Position numbers and translations under genes: made by a program
The notes under the pieces: model-generated
What the model was told of the DNA's origin: nothing
Seen by the model: only the letters and a program-made list of their open reading frames with translations
Database searches by the model: none
Shown here: positions 28,052-37,538 of the stretch, piece after piece
How the letters are laid out: every line of letters begins with the position of its first letter
Position numbering within the stretch: position 1 is the first letter of the stretch
Assembly (NCBI RefSeq): GCF_000472545.1
Contig: NZ_KI421432.1
Span: 480,577 to 544,576 of the forward strand
Direction of reading: 5' to 3'
DNA: 64,000 nucleotides
Source: Burkholderia sp. WSM2232
Lineage (GTDB): Bacteria; Pseudomonadota; Gammaproteobacteria; Burkholderiales; Burkholderiaceae

Positions 28052-29926
28052 ATGCGCAGATTCCACACACTGGCCGCGAAGCTAGGCATTATCGGCGGCA
28101 CGCTGCTTTTGGCGGCGTTCGCTTCGATCGGCTATACGCTGTGGGCAAGCTGGCAGCTCGAGGGCGGCGCAGCGGCTGTCAACGAAGCGGGCCGCATGCG
28201 CATGCAAACCTGGCGGCTCGCTCAAACGCTCGCGCGTAGCGACGCGCTCACAGCGAAAGCCCAGCTCGGCCAGTTCGATCAGAGCGTTGCCCTGTTGCGC
28301 GACGGCGATCCCGCACGGCCCCTGCTGGTGCCGCGCGATGTACGTTCGAGCGCGGCCTTTGCGGATGTGCAACGCGAGTGGCAAACCATCCGCACGGCCT
28401 GGACCGCCACTCCCGCGCCGGACCCGACGCTGGCCGCGCAACAGGCTCAGCGCTTCGTCGAACACATCGACATACTGGTTTCGGCCATCGAAGTGCGCCT
28501 GTCCAATCTGACCACCATCCTCAACCTCCTGCAGGTGCTGATGGTCGGCCTGACCATCGCAAGCGCGGTCACGCTCCTGTATTCGGCGTATCTATTTGTG
28601 TTCAATCCGCTCGAGCGGCTGCGCTCGGGCCTCGCTCGCGTGCGCGAAGGCGACCTGTCGGCACGGATCGCGGTGGAGTCGAGCGACGAGTTCGGCGCGC
28701 TCTCGGAGGGCTTCAACCGCATGGCGGAAACGTTGCAGGAGCTCTACCAGAACCTCGAAGTCAAGGTGGAGGAAAAGACCTTGCGGCTCGCGGCCCAGCA
28801 TGCGCGCCTGACCACGCTGTACGAAGCGAGCGCCTTTGCCGCTCACGCGTCGACGCTGGAAGAACTGGCCGACGGCTTCGCGAAGCAGGTTAGACGCGTT
28901 GCGAAAGCCGATGCATCGGCGATCCGCTGGTCCGACGAAGCGAATCTGCGCTACCTGCTGCTGGCGTCCGATGGTTTGCCGCGCCATATGGCCGACCGGG
29001 AACAGTGCATTCCAACTGGCGACTGTCATTGCGGGCAACCGCTGGCGCAGGCGGACACCCGCGTCATACCGATCCGGGTAGACGGCGAAGGCATGCCGCG
29101 CGATTGTGGACAAGCGGGTTTCACGGACATGGTGAGCGTGCCTGTACAGCTTCAGGACCGCATGATCGGCGAAATGGACCTGTTCTACCGTGCCCCCACA
29201 GCGCTCACCAGCGAAGACCGCACGCTGCTGGAGACAATGGCGAGCCATCTGGCCGTTGCGATCGAAGGGCTGCGCGCCGGCGCTCTGGAACGTGAGGCCG
29301 CGGTTGCCGCGGAGCGCAGCCTGATAGCCCGCGAGATTCACGACTCGATTGCGCAGAGCCTCGCCTTCATGAAGATTCAAACCGGTCTGTTGCGCAGCGC
29401 GTTGAAGAATTCGGACGCAACGCGCACGGAACAGACGGTCGGCGAACTGGAGGCCGGCATTCACGAAAGCCTGTCCGACGTCCGCGAATTGCTGATGCAC
29501 TTCCGTACCCGCACCAACGCCGAGGACATTACCGCCGCGCTGCAAACCACCTTGCAGAAGTTCGAGCACCAGACGGGCCTCACCACGCATCTGTCCATAG
29601 AAGGTCATGGCGTACCCTTGCCCGCCGACGTGCAGGTGCAGGTTCTACACGTCGTGCAAGAAGCGCTTTCCAACGTCCGCAAGCATGCACAGGCGCGCGA
29701 AGTGTGGGTGGACGTGCAGCAGACCCCGCAGTGGCGCGTGGAAGTGCGTGACGACGGCTGCGGCTTTGCAGTGGAAGGCGCCGCGCACGACGAAACCCAT
29801 GTGGGTTTGCGCATCATGCATGAGAGAGCCGAGCGTATCGACGCGGACGTGGAGATTGCTTCCGTGCCCGGCTCGGGCACCTGCATCGTGCTGACGCTAC
29901 CTGAACCGAGGAGACTGGCGGCATGA
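28052..29926 (+). CDS. narX: Nitrate/nitrite sensor histidine kinase NarX
   Basis: A 624-residue sensor kinase. TM1 is about residues 11-31. The periplasmic P-box that binds nitrate follows as AVNEAGRMRMQTWRLAQ. TM2 is about 150-175, HAMP about 176-230, and a GAF-like central module about 245-410 contains a cysteine cluster (QCIPTGDCHCG near 319-326 and one more near 352). The dimerisation/phosphoacceptor part is of the HisKA_3 type (REIHDSIAQSL, His near 429), and the ATPase domain ends with DDGCGF and GLRIMHERA. It phosphorylates NarL, whose start overlaps its stop. Confidence 0.95.
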   Translation: MRRFHTLAAKLGIIGGTLLLAAFASIGYTLWASWQLEGGAAAVNEAGRMRMQTWRLAQTLARSDALTAKAQLGQFDQSVALLRDGDPARPLLVPRDVRSSAAFADVQREWQTIRTAWTATPAPDPTLAAQQAQRFVEHIDILVSAIEVRLSNLTTILNLLQVLMVGLTIASAVTLLYSAYLFVFNPLERLRSGLARVREGDLSARIAVESSDEFGALSEGFNRMAETLQELYQNLEVKVEEKTLRLAAQHARLTTLYEASAFAAHASTLEELADGFAKQVRRVAKADASAIRWSDEANLRYLLLASDGLPRHMADREQCIPTGDCHCGQPLAQADTRVIPIRVDGEGMPRDCGQAGFTDMVSVPVQLQDRMIGEMDLFYRAPTALTSEDRTLLETMASHLAVAIEGLRAGALEREAAVAAERSLIAREIHDSIAQSLAFMKIQTGLLRSALKNSDATRTEQTVGELEAGIHESLSDVRELLMHFRTRTNAEDITAALQTTLQKFEHQTGLTTHLSIEGHGVPLPADVQVQVLHVVQEALSNVRKHAQAREVWVDVQQTPQWRVEVRDDGCGFAVEGAAHDETHVGLRIMHERAERIDADVEIASVPGSGTCIVLTLPEPRRLAA

Positions 29927-30594
29927 CCGAACAGAAACAGATTCGTGTGCTGGTCGTTGACGACCATACGCTATTGAGGCGCGGCGTGATTGCGCTGCTC
30001 ACGGCCGACCCGCGCTTCGTCGTGGTGGCCGAAGCCGGCGACGCCGGCGAAGCGTATCGGCGCGCTGCAGAAACGCAGCCCGACATCATTCTTCTCGACA
30101 ATCACCTGCCAGGGGTGAAGGGTGTCGACGCGCTAGCAGGGCTCAAGGAAGCCGCGCCACAGGCACGCGTGTTGATGCTCACGGTCAGCGAGGATGCGAA
30201 CGATCTTGCTGCAGCGTTGCGCGGCGGCGCACGTGGTTATCTGCTGAAGACCGTGGACAGCGACGCAATGACCACCGCCATCGTCCGAACGATGGCAGGC
30301 GAATCGGCAATCAGCCCCGAAATGACCGGCAAGCTGGTGAGCGCGTTTAATGCGCTGCAAAACGGCGTCAAAGCGGACGAAGGCCGTCCCGAGCAGAATC
30401 CGATGCGTGATCTGTCGGTACGCGAGGCCGAGATTCTCGCGCATATCTCACAGGGCAGAACCAACAAGGAAATAGCACGCGCGCTGAATATCGCAGAAGC
30501 GACGGTGAAGATTCATGTGCAGCACATTCTGCGCAAGCTGAAGCTGAGTTCGCGTGTGCAGGCGGCAGCGTATGCGGTTGCGCACGCTGCGTGA
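29923..30594 (+). CDS. narL: Response regulator NarL
   Basis: A 223-residue NarL/FixJ-type regulator. The receiver domain has the acidic pair DD at 13-14, phosphoacceptor D59 (ILLDN) and K in LLKTVDS. The C-terminal LuxR-type helix-turn-helix is clear (LSVREAEILAHISQG, then NKEIARALNIAEATVKIHVQHILRK). It should activate the nar operon in nitrate. ATGA overlap with narX. Confidence 0.96.
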   Translation: MTEQKQIRVLVVDDHTLLRRGVIALLTADPRFVVVAEAGDAGEAYRRAAETQPDIILLDNHLPGVKGVDALAGLKEAAPQARVLMLTVSEDANDLAAALRGGARGYLLKTVDSDAMTTAIVRTMAGESAISPEMTGKLVSAFNALQNGVKADEGRPEQNPMRDLSVREAEILAHISQGRTNKEIARALNIAEATVKIHVQHILRKLKLSSRVQAAAYAVAHAA

Positions 30595-30714
30595 TGGCAG
30601 CGGCGAGAGGCGTGTGCCGATTGCTGCTCGTTGCACGGAAGGGCGCGCAGTTGCCGTTCCGTCTCGCGGCGACTAAAGCCGATCCTTCCCGTCACCTGCC
30701 ACTGCCACCGCCAC

Positions 30715-30740
30715 CGCGTCGCAACAAGCGTTGCGACGCG
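30715..30740. terminator. Perfect 11-bp hairpin between convergent narL and aldehyde dehydrogenase
   Basis: CGCGTCGCAAC and GTTGCGACGCG flank an AAGC loop. The T-run is missing on both sides, so it is a likely but not proven bidirectional terminator. Confidence 0.55.
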
Positions 30741-30747
30741 CTATCGC

Positions 30748-32175
30748 TCAGCCCGCGACTTCCGCCAACTTATCGAGCGATGCGACCTCCCCTTCGTTCG
30801 CCAGCAGCGCGCGCTTACGCACGTAGCGCATGATGCTCGTCGCGCCATAACGGGAACCGCCCATGCCCGACTTCTTGAACGCCGTCTTCTCGCCATCGAA
30901 CATCATCACGCGCGGCAACTCTGTGTCGTTGATGCTCACGCCGCCCGCTTCCATCTTCGTCGCGAAATCGCCGGCCGTGTGCGTGTCGGGGCCGAAGACC
31001 GCGCCGCTCAGACCGAACATCGAATCGTTCATGAGCCGCTCTGCTTCGGTCTCGTCACTGAAGCGCATGACCGGCACGACCGGACCGAAAGTTTCCTCGG
31101 TCATCAGCGTCATGGTGTGATCGACGTTGGTCACGATCGTCGGGTCTATCCACACGGCGCCGTTCACCTTTTCGCTCTTACCGCCCAGCACGATCGACGC
31201 GCCCTTGCCGAGTGCGTCGTCCAGTTGTGCGTCGATGATGTCCGCCTGCTTCCCGAAGATCATCGGGCCGTAGTGACCGCCGTCGCCGGCCGCATGGCTG
31301 CGTTTGAGCGCCGCGGCCTGCACGCACAGTTCGCGGACCAGCGCGTCGTACAGCGATTCATGTGCATAGACACGCTCGATCGCATAGCAGACTTGTCCCG
31401 AGTTATACAGCGCACTGCGCAGGATACTGGTCGCCGCGCGCCGCACGTCGGAACCGGCCAGCACCACTGCCGCGTCTTTGCCGCCGAGTTCCAGATAGGC
31501 AGGAATGAACGCTGCTGCGGCCGCTGCGGCGATTTTCTGCCCGGTCGGCACGCTGCCCGTAAAAACGACGGCGTCGGATTGTGCGACGAGTGCCGCGCCC
31601 GTTGCCGCGCCGCCCGTCACGAGCGTGATGATGTCAGCGAGCGCGGGCACTGCCGCAATGGTCCGGCGCAGCGGCTCGATGAAGCGCGGCGTGACCTCGC
31701 TCGGTTTGACGATGACCGCGGCCCCCGCAACTAGCGCCGGAATGGCGTCGATGAACGACAGCACCAGCGGGAAATTCCACGGGCTGATGACGCCCACGAC
31801 CGGATACGGCGCGTAGGTCACCTTGAACACGACATCGGGATGCGCGTCCAGCTTGCGGAACGGCGTGGCGAGCACGGTCGGCGCATGCTCGCAGAATCCG
31901 TGGATGAAGTGAATCACGGCACCCAGTTCTTCCGCCGAGATGCGATGGCGCGCCGTATCGACCGAGAGCGCCTCGACCACTTGCGCACCGTTTTTTTCCA
32001 GTTCATCGGCCCAGGCGAGCAGCGCCTTGATGCGATATTCGAGGCCGCCTTGCGCCCAGGCACGTTGTGCCTCACGAGCGGCCGACACGGCAGCGCCGAT
32101 GCGCGCTTCGTCCATGTCGTCAATTTGGTAGTCAAGCTCGCCGGTGCGAGGGTTTCGAACTGCGATGAACGTCAT
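30748..32175 (-). CDS. NAD(P)+-dependent aldehyde dehydrogenase
   Basis: A 475-residue ALDH superfamily enzyme. Motifs: PWNFPLVLSF, the cofactor loop FTGSVPTGQK, the general base Glu in LELGGKDAAVVL and the catalytic cysteine in NSGQVCYAIER, then EETFGPVVPV. AAGGAAA stands before the ATG. It oxidises an aldehyde to the acid; the gene is flanked by unrelated units (narL, AraC regulator), so the substrate is open. It might serve the UbiD-linked pathway, but this is speculative. Confidence 0.9.
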   Translation of the reverse strand: MTFIAVRNPRTGELDYQIDDMDEARIGAAVSAAREAQRAWAQGGLEYRIKALLAWADELEKNGAQVVEALSVDTARHRISAEELGAVIHFIHGFCEHAPTVLATPFRKLDAHPDVVFKVTYAPYPVVGVISPWNFPLVLSFIDAIPALVAGAAVIVKPSEVTPRFIEPLRRTIAAVPALADIITLVTGGAATGAALVAQSDAVVFTGSVPTGQKIAAAAAAAFIPAYLELGGKDAAVVLAGSDVRRAATSILRSALYNSGQVCYAIERVYAHESLYDALVRELCVQAAALKRSHAAGDGGHYGPMIFGKQADIIDAQLDDALGKGASIVLGGKSEKVNGAVWIDPTIVTNVDHTMTLMTEETFGPVVPVMRFSDETEAERLMNDSMFGLSGAVFGPDTHTAGDFATKMEAGGVSINDTELPRVMMFDGEKTAFKKSGMGGSRYGATSIMRYVRKRALLANEGEVASLDKLAEVAG

Positions 32176-32328
32176 CGTGTTTCCTTACGTTGCGTGGTTT
32201 TGCCCGCGTGAGCGGGTCATTCGGGCATCGCATGCCGTGCTTCAGATGCGCGACATGTCTGACGATGACCGATGCTAGCAACGCAATAACACGGCGAACA
32301 CCGTGCCTCGGGCGATCCGGCCGAATTC

Positions 32329-33444
32329 CTAAATTAAAGTGCGTGACGCAAAGGGAGCGTGAGAGTCGGCTGTGTCCGTCGTGCTTGCAGGCGCGGGCGC
32401 GATCGGACTTGCGAGACGGCGTGCGTCTTTCGGTGCAAAGCCGAAGTAATCGCGAAACGCCGCAGTAAAGCTCGTCTGATGCTGATAGCCCACCGCGAAC
32501 GCTACCTGTCCTACCGGTTGCCGCTCGCCGACGAGCAGATGCAGCGCGTGATTCATGCGGCAGCGATGACCGTAATCGAATATGGTCATGCCGTAGAGAA
32601 ACTTGAAACCGCGCTTGAGTTTCGACGCGTTCGTGCCCACGATACGGGCCAGTTCCGGAATGGTCGGCGCGTGCCGCAAGTCTTCCACAATCATCTCGCG
32701 CGCCTTCTCGATCAGCCGCAGATCGCGCGCGGACAGCGTCTCGCCGGGCTTGTCCGCGTTCAGATGCGCGAGCCACATTTCGATGCATGCGCACAGAATC
32801 TCGGTGCACTTGCCTTCGAGATACAGCATGTGACGTGCGCCCCGATACGGCGACGCAAGCAGCTGCTCTGCGATATGCAATGCTTCGACACTGAACGGCA
32901 TCTGACGGTTGTAGATCTGGTCGAAACCGATGGCCGCAAGCTCAGCGCGGATGCGGTCCGCTTCGCCGCCGAGCGAGCGCAGCAGCCGGTCGAAGTAACG
33001 CTGCGTCACATACAGTCCGACGGACTGCCACGGACCCGGCCCACACGTGACCTGGTAGCGCACGTCCGCGCCCTGGCGGCATACCAGCAGATTCGGTGCG
33101 TTCACCTGCAGATTGCCGGTGTCGGAAAAGTCGACGCTCGCCGGACCCGACAGCGAAAAGTGAAATTCGACGAACGACTCGGGCAACACGCTCTCCGAGC
33201 GGCTATGCGCGTAGTTGCAATCCGACACAACGATGAAAATTTCGTCCCGGATGCTTGCCATGCGCCACACGCCCTCTTCCGCGTTGCCCGGCACCGGCAC
33301 CACCGCGCCATACAGGCCAAAATCAGGCACGCTGATGCAGTCGGGCCGCGTGCGCAATGCGTCGAACGCTTCCGTGAGTCGCGATTGCGGTCCCGCAAGC
33401 GAGGTGCGAAACAGACCGGCAGGCGTTCCTGAGGACATCGACAT
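32329..33444 (-). CDS. AraC-family transcriptional regulator (PchR-like)
   Basis: A 371-residue regulator with an N-terminal ligand-binding half and a C-terminal AraC helix-turn-helix, about 260-350 (IPELARIVGTNASKLKRGFKFLYG and VGQVAFAVGYQHQTSFTAAFRDYFG). The first HTH in the form NASKLKRGF is like that of PchR. GGAG lies 8 nt before the ATG at 33444. It diverges from the UbiD/UbiX genes and is likely to control them. The tail after about 350 is low-complexity and polar. Confidence 0.85.
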   Translation of the reverse strand: MSMSSGTPAGLFRTSLAGPQSRLTEAFDALRTRPDCISVPDFGLYGAVVPVPGNAEEGVWRMASIRDEIFIVVSDCNYAHSRSESVLPESFVEFHFSLSGPASVDFSDTGNLQVNAPNLLVCRQGADVRYQVTCGPGPWQSVGLYVTQRYFDRLLRSLGGEADRIRAELAAIGFDQIYNRQMPFSVEALHIAEQLLASPYRGARHMLYLEGKCTEILCACIEMWLAHLNADKPGETLSARDLRLIEKAREMIVEDLRHAPTIPELARIVGTNASKLKRGFKFLYGMTIFDYGHRCRMNHALHLLVGERQPVGQVAFAVGYQHQTSFTAAFRDYFGFAPKDARRLASPIAPAPASTTDTADSHAPFASRTLI

Positions 33445-33708
33445 ATCAGACTCCAGAAGCAGATAACGGACACAGGTGTTGCGCGATCAGCCATACCGCA
33501 GACCGGCCTATTATTGCGCCTCCAAAAATACTCCGCTCCTGGTGCGTTCCCCACCCGGCATGCGCAATGCAGGCTGGCTCATCCGAAAGATCGTTTTGCC
33601 TAGATCGACGTCCCGATCGCCCAGGCTCCGCGCCAATTGGCGCAGGTATAAGTAGGCCACGCGCGGCAACAGCCGCGCCATGCTCTTATCGATGAGACCT
33701 GCCCTACC

Positions 33709-35049
33709 ATGAGACATTATCTTTCCCGGCTGCGCGCACGCGGTGAACTGCTGACCGTGTCGCGCGAAGTCGATCCGCGCTATGAAGCCGCCGCGGTTGC
33801 GCGTCGTTTGCAGCAGGAAACGACGCGGCCCGTGCTGTTCGAGAATGTGCGCGGCAGCCGTTTGCCGGTTCTGCTGAACCTGTACACCGACCACGACCGC
33901 CTGCGCGAAATCATCCGCTGCGAAAAAGACGAGACGTTCTGCGCCCGCCTTACACGAGAGATTTCGCTCGCCGCCCAACTCGAAACGCCGGTCGAACGCG
34001 TCGCGCCGCCCGCCGACTGGATCACCGGCAAGCTGTCCGATCTGCCTATCCTCACCCACCACGAACGCGACGGCGGGCCGTACATCACGGCCGGCGTGTT
34101 TCTCGCGAAAGATCCGGATAGCGGGCGCAGCAACCTTTCGTTTCATCGCTCGATGGTGGTGGCCGACGACGAACTTCGCATTCGCCTCGGCAGCAGTCAC
34201 GACCTCGCGCAGTTCCAGTTGCGAGCCGAAGCGCGCGGTGAAGCCCTTGAAGCCGTGATCCTGCTAGGCGCCGATCCCGAGATCTTCATGAGCGCGTGCG
34301 TGTCACTGCCGCCCGACGCCGACGAACTCGCGCTTGCCGCCACCATGCGCGGCGGCCCGCTTGCGGTGCGTCCCGCCTTCACGGTCGATCTCGACGTGCC
34401 GGTGTCGGCGGAGATCGTCATCGAAGGACGCATTCTGCCGAACGTGAAGCGCCCCGAAGGCCCGTTTGGCGAATTCATGGGCTACTACGTCGAGGTCGGC
34501 GACAACCACGTGTTCGAAGTCACGCACGTGGGCTGGCGCGAAGGCGCCGTGTATCAAGGCTTGATCTGCGGCTCCGACGAAGACTTGCGTCCGCTCGAAG
34601 CCGCCACCGCCGCCCGCATCTACAAGGCGATTGCCGGTCAGGTGCGCGGCGTGCTCGACGTGAGCTGCCGCCCGACCGTGATGAACACTGTCATCAAGCT
34701 CGACAAGCAATACGAAGGACACGCGCAGCACGCGTTGCTCGCCGCGCTCGGTTCGCATCTCGACTACAACAAGCTCGTGATAGTCGTGGACAAGGACATC
34801 GACATCTACAACATGGACGAAGTGATCTGGGCGTTTCTCACGCGCGGCCGCGCGGATACACGCACGATGGTGCTGCACGACGTGCCAGGCTTCTATCGCG
34901 ATCCGCACAACGACCATTGGGGCAGGCTCGCCCTCGATGCAACGAAGCCGTGGGGACGCGAAGCCGAATTCGAGCGCAAGTCGATCCCGGGCGTGAAGGA
35001 CATCGTGCTCGGCGACTACCTGCCGCACCTGTCGCGGACCACGCCATGA
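33709..35049 (+). CDS. UbiD-family prenylated-FMN decarboxylase
   Basis: A 446-residue UbiD-fold protein. The catalytic Glu pair is visible in PEGPFGEFMGYY, and the metal/prFMN-binding region includes PYITAGVFLAKDP and SFHRSMVV. These enzymes reversibly (de)carboxylate aromatic or unsaturated acids with the prenylated FMN made by UbiX, which is encoded directly after it (ATGA overlap). A housekeeping ubiquinone role is less likely because of the accessory setting with an AraC regulator, transporter and catabolic enzymes. The substrate is unknown. Confidence 0.9.
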   Translation: MRHYLSRLRARGELLTVSREVDPRYEAAAVARRLQQETTRPVLFENVRGSRLPVLLNLYTDHDRLREIIRCEKDETFCARLTREISLAAQLETPVERVAPPADWITGKLSDLPILTHHERDGGPYITAGVFLAKDPDSGRSNLSFHRSMVVADDELRIRLGSSHDLAQFQLRAEARGEALEAVILLGADPEIFMSACVSLPPDADELALAATMRGGPLAVRPAFTVDLDVPVSAEIVIEGRILPNVKRPEGPFGEFMGYYVEVGDNHVFEVTHVGWREGAVYQGLICGSDEDLRPLEAATAARIYKAIAGQVRGVLDVSCRPTVMNTVIKLDKQYEGHAQHALLAALGSHLDYNKLVIVVDKDIDIYNMDEVIWAFLTRGRADTRTMVLHDVPGFYRDPHNDHWGRLALDATKPWGREAEFERKSIPGVKDIVLGDYLPHLSRTTP

Positions 35050-35675
35050 ACGCGCCCCTCACCGCTTTCGCTCGCGAGGCAGACGAGCGGCCACGGCGCA
35101 TCGTCGTTGCGATAACAGGGGCGACCGGCGCGATCTACGGCGTGCGGCTTTTGTATGCGCTGCGTGCGAGCGGCGCGACCACGCATCTGGTCGTCTCGCG
35201 GGCCGGCTGGATGACGCTCGCCGACGAGACCGGCTTGGAGCGCGCGGCGCTGCGCGAAGCCGCCGACGTCTGTCACGATCAGAACGAAGTGGGCGCCAGC
35301 ATTGCAAGCGGGTCGTTCCAGCATGACGGCATGGTGATTGCGCCCTGCTCGATGAAAACGCTGGGCGCCGTGGCGCACGGTTTCGACGACAACCTCGTCG
35401 CGCGCGCGGCGAGCGTTACGCTCAAGGAGCGGCGCAAGCTCGTGCTGCTCGCCCGCGAAACGCCGCTAACGCTGGCCCATTTGCGCAACATGACGCTCGC
35501 AACGGAGATGGGCGCGCTCGTCATGCCGCCCCTGCCGGCGTTCTATGCAAAACCGGACAGCATCGAGGCGCTCGTCGATTACACCGTCATGCGCGTGCTC
35601 GATCAGCTCGGCATCGACCCGGATCGACCGTACCCGAGGTGGCAAGGACTCGCGGCATCGCTCGTGTCGCGCTGA
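35046..35675 (+). CDS. ubiX: UbiX-type flavin prenyltransferase
   Basis: A 209-residue flavoprotein of the UbiX/Pad1 family, with an N-terminal extension of about 17 residues before VVAITGATGAIYGVRLL, the FMN-binding start. RRKLVLLARETPLTLAHLRNM and the C-terminal MPPLPAFY motif are typical. It makes prenylated FMN for the UbiD partner whose stop codon its ATG overlaps. A bidirectional terminator follows. Confidence 0.93.
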   Translation: MNAPLTAFAREADERPRRIVVAITGATGAIYGVRLLYALRASGATTHLVVSRAGWMTLADETGLERAALREAADVCHDQNEVGASIASGSFQHDGMVIAPCSMKTLGAVAHGFDDNLVARAASVTLKERRKLVLLARETPLTLAHLRNMTLATEMGALVMPPLPAFYAKPDSIEALVDYTVMRVLDQLGIDPDRPYPRWQGLAASLVSR

Positions 35676-35741
35676 TACATGTGCCGCGCCGGAGTCGGTG
35701 CGCCTCTCACGGTTCCTTCATTTTCGCTGCGCGCAAACGAC

Positions 35742-35768
35742 AATGCCCGGAACACAGTTCCGGGCATT
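35742..35768. terminator. Bidirectional terminator between ubiX and the ABC permease gene
   Basis: Perfect 12-bp stem AATGCCCGGAAC/GTTCCGGGCATT with a 3-nt loop, in the gap between two convergent units, with short A and T runs on the flanks. Confidence 0.85.
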
Positions 35769-35791
35769 TGCTCATGGGCTTGCCGGGTTCG

Positions 35792-36709
35792 CTATGCCCG
35801 CGCAACGGCCGTCGCGCTCTTTCTACCGCTGCCGGCGCGCTTCTTGCGCGACGCCATGGAAAGCAGCGTAACCAGCACGAAGAGCGCGGTGACGAGCTTG
35901 AGATCGGAAGGCTGAAAGCCGATCGCGAGCACGACCGAAATCAGCTGGAAGTAGATGATCGAGCCGAGGATTGGCGCGAGCACCTGGCGCAGCATCGAGC
36001 GGTTGCCGATCACGGCTTCGCCGAGCAGCAGCGCCGCGAGACCGTTGACGAGCACGCCGAAGCCCATGTTCACGTCTGCAAATCCCTGATTCTGCGCGAG
36101 CATCGCGCCGCCGAGCGCCGCGAACAGATTCGCGAGTCCGAGGCCGACCAGCGTGTACACCTTCACGTTGATACCTTGCGCCTTCGCCATCGAAGGACTC
36201 GAACCGATTGCCCGCATGGCGAGACCATGTTGCGTGCCGAGGAACCACAGGACACCCACGCCGATGATCGCATCTATCACCGAAAGCAGCACAATGCGCG
36301 GCAGATAGCCGCCGCCCGCGTCCGGCAGCCACGAGAACACACTCGAATACGCAAAGAGCGCCGAATTGGGTTGGCCCATTACGCGGATATTGACCGAATA
36401 CAGCATCGACAGAACCAGAATGCCGCACAGCAGCGTGTTGATTTTCGCCTTTTCGTGGATATAACCTGTCAGCACGCCCGCTGCAAAACCGGCCAGCGCA
36501 CCGCCGAGCAGCGCCATCACCGGATTGAAGCCAACCATCATCAGCTTGGCGCACACGCACGCGCCAAACGGAAACGCGCCTTCGCCCGTCATGTCCGAAA
36601 AGTTGAGGATGCGGAACGGGATCATGATCGCCACGGCGATCAACGCGTACGTCAGCCCCTGCATCATGCCGACCGGCACGAGGCCGATAAAACCATTGAT
36701 CAGATTCAT
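35792..36709 (-). CDS. ABC transporter permease (TrpY-like, ABC_sub_bind system)
   Basis: A 305-residue permease related to branched-chain-type and TrpY-like inner-membrane subunits, with eight or more hydrophobic helices and a basic C-terminus (SRKKRAGSGRKS). The ATG overlaps the ATPase stop (ATGA). With the ATPase and binding protein it forms a complete importer of the kind often labelled tryptophan/tyrosine transport; the real ligand is unknown. Confidence 0.87.
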   Translation of the reverse strand: MNLINGFIGLVPVGMMQGLTYALIAVAIMIPFRILNFSDMTGEGAFPFGACVCAKLMMVGFNPVMALLGGALAGFAAGVLTGYIHEKAKINTLLCGILVLSMLYSVNIRVMGQPNSALFAYSSVFSWLPDAGGGYLPRIVLLSVIDAIIGVGVLWFLGTQHGLAMRAIGSSPSMAKAQGINVKVYTLVGLGLANLFAALGGAMLAQNQGFADVNMGFGVLVNGLAALLLGEAVIGNRSMLRQVLAPILGSIIYFQLISVVLAIGFQPSDLKLVTALFVLVTLLSMASRKKRAGSGRKSATAVARA

Positions 36710-37515
36710 GCGTTCACCGTGCGTGCCAGTGCTGGCTCTTCGTTGAAGGTCGCCATGAGCTTGTCCATCGTCATGGCGAGTTTCGCGTCGCCCGTCAGGT
36801 CACCGACAATGCGTCCGTCGCGCATCATCACGAGGCGGTTGCCGTAGTCCAGCGCGTGCTGCATGTTGTGCGTGACCATTAGCGTCGTCAGGCCCGCTTC
36901 GCGCACCACCTGTTCGGTCACGCGCATCACGATGGCCGCCGTGCGCGGGTCGAGCGCGGCCGTGTGCTCGTCGAGCAACAGCAACTGCGGGCGCTGGAGC
37001 ACCGCCATCAGCAGCGACAGCGCCTGCCTCTGTCCGCCGGACAGCAGCGACGCCTTTGCCTTCATACGCTTTTCCAGACCGAGGTCGAACGACGCCATGC
37101 GGTCGCGAAACGCCTCGCACTGCGCCTTCGTCAGGCCGCGCGCGAAGCCGCGCTTGAGCCCGCGCTGACTGGCCACCGCGAGGTTCTCCTCCAGACTCAG
37201 CGCCGCAGCAGTGCCGATAGAAGGGTCCTGAAACACGCGTGAGATGTATTTCGCGCGCTGATGCGTAGGCAACGTGGTGATCGCCTCACCGTCGATCGCA
37301 ATGACGCCCGAGTCGGGTATCACTTCGCCGGCGAGCATGTTGAGAAACGTGGATTTGCCCGCGCCGTTGCCGCCCACGACGACGGCAAAGTCGCCGGCTT
37401 GCAGCTTGAGCGACACGTCGGTCAACGCAATCCGCTCATCGACGGTGCCCGGGTGGAAGGTCTTGCTGATCTGCTCCACCGAGAGCATCGGGATGTGTTT
37501 CTCGCGCATGGTCAT
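36706..37515 (-). CDS. ABC transporter ATPase (TrpZ-like)
   Basis: A 269-residue ATPase. The ATG at 37515 is preferred, with AAAGG upstream; a longer frame from 37560 would run into the binding-protein gene. Walker A is GGNGAGKST, the signature LSGGQRQAL, Walker B LLLLDEHTAAL and the switch His in MVTHNMQHA. Walker B has His instead of the usual Pro after the Glu, as is common in this subfamily. It powers the adjacent permease. Confidence 0.9.
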   Translation of the reverse strand: MTMREKHIPMLSVEQISKTFHPGTVDERIALTDVSLKLQAGDFAVVVGGNGAGKSTFLNMLAGEVIPDSGVIAIDGEAITTLPTHQRAKYISRVFQDPSIGTAAALSLEENLAVASQRGLKRGFARGLTKAQCEAFRDRMASFDLGLEKRMKAKASLLSGGQRQALSLLMAVLQRPQLLLLDEHTAALDPRTAAIVMRVTEQVVREAGLTTLMVTHNMQHALDYGNRLVMMRDGRIVGDLTGDAKLAMTMDKLMATFNEEPALARTVNA

Positions 37516-37538
37516 TACCTTTGCGGGCGGCTGGTCTT

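Noticed and set aside
33709..35675. UbiD/UbiX as the housekeeping ubiquinone pair.
   Set aside because: Pairing with an AraC regulator and a catabolic setting, plus no other ubiquinone gene nearby, favours a catabolic decarboxylase; not fully excluded.
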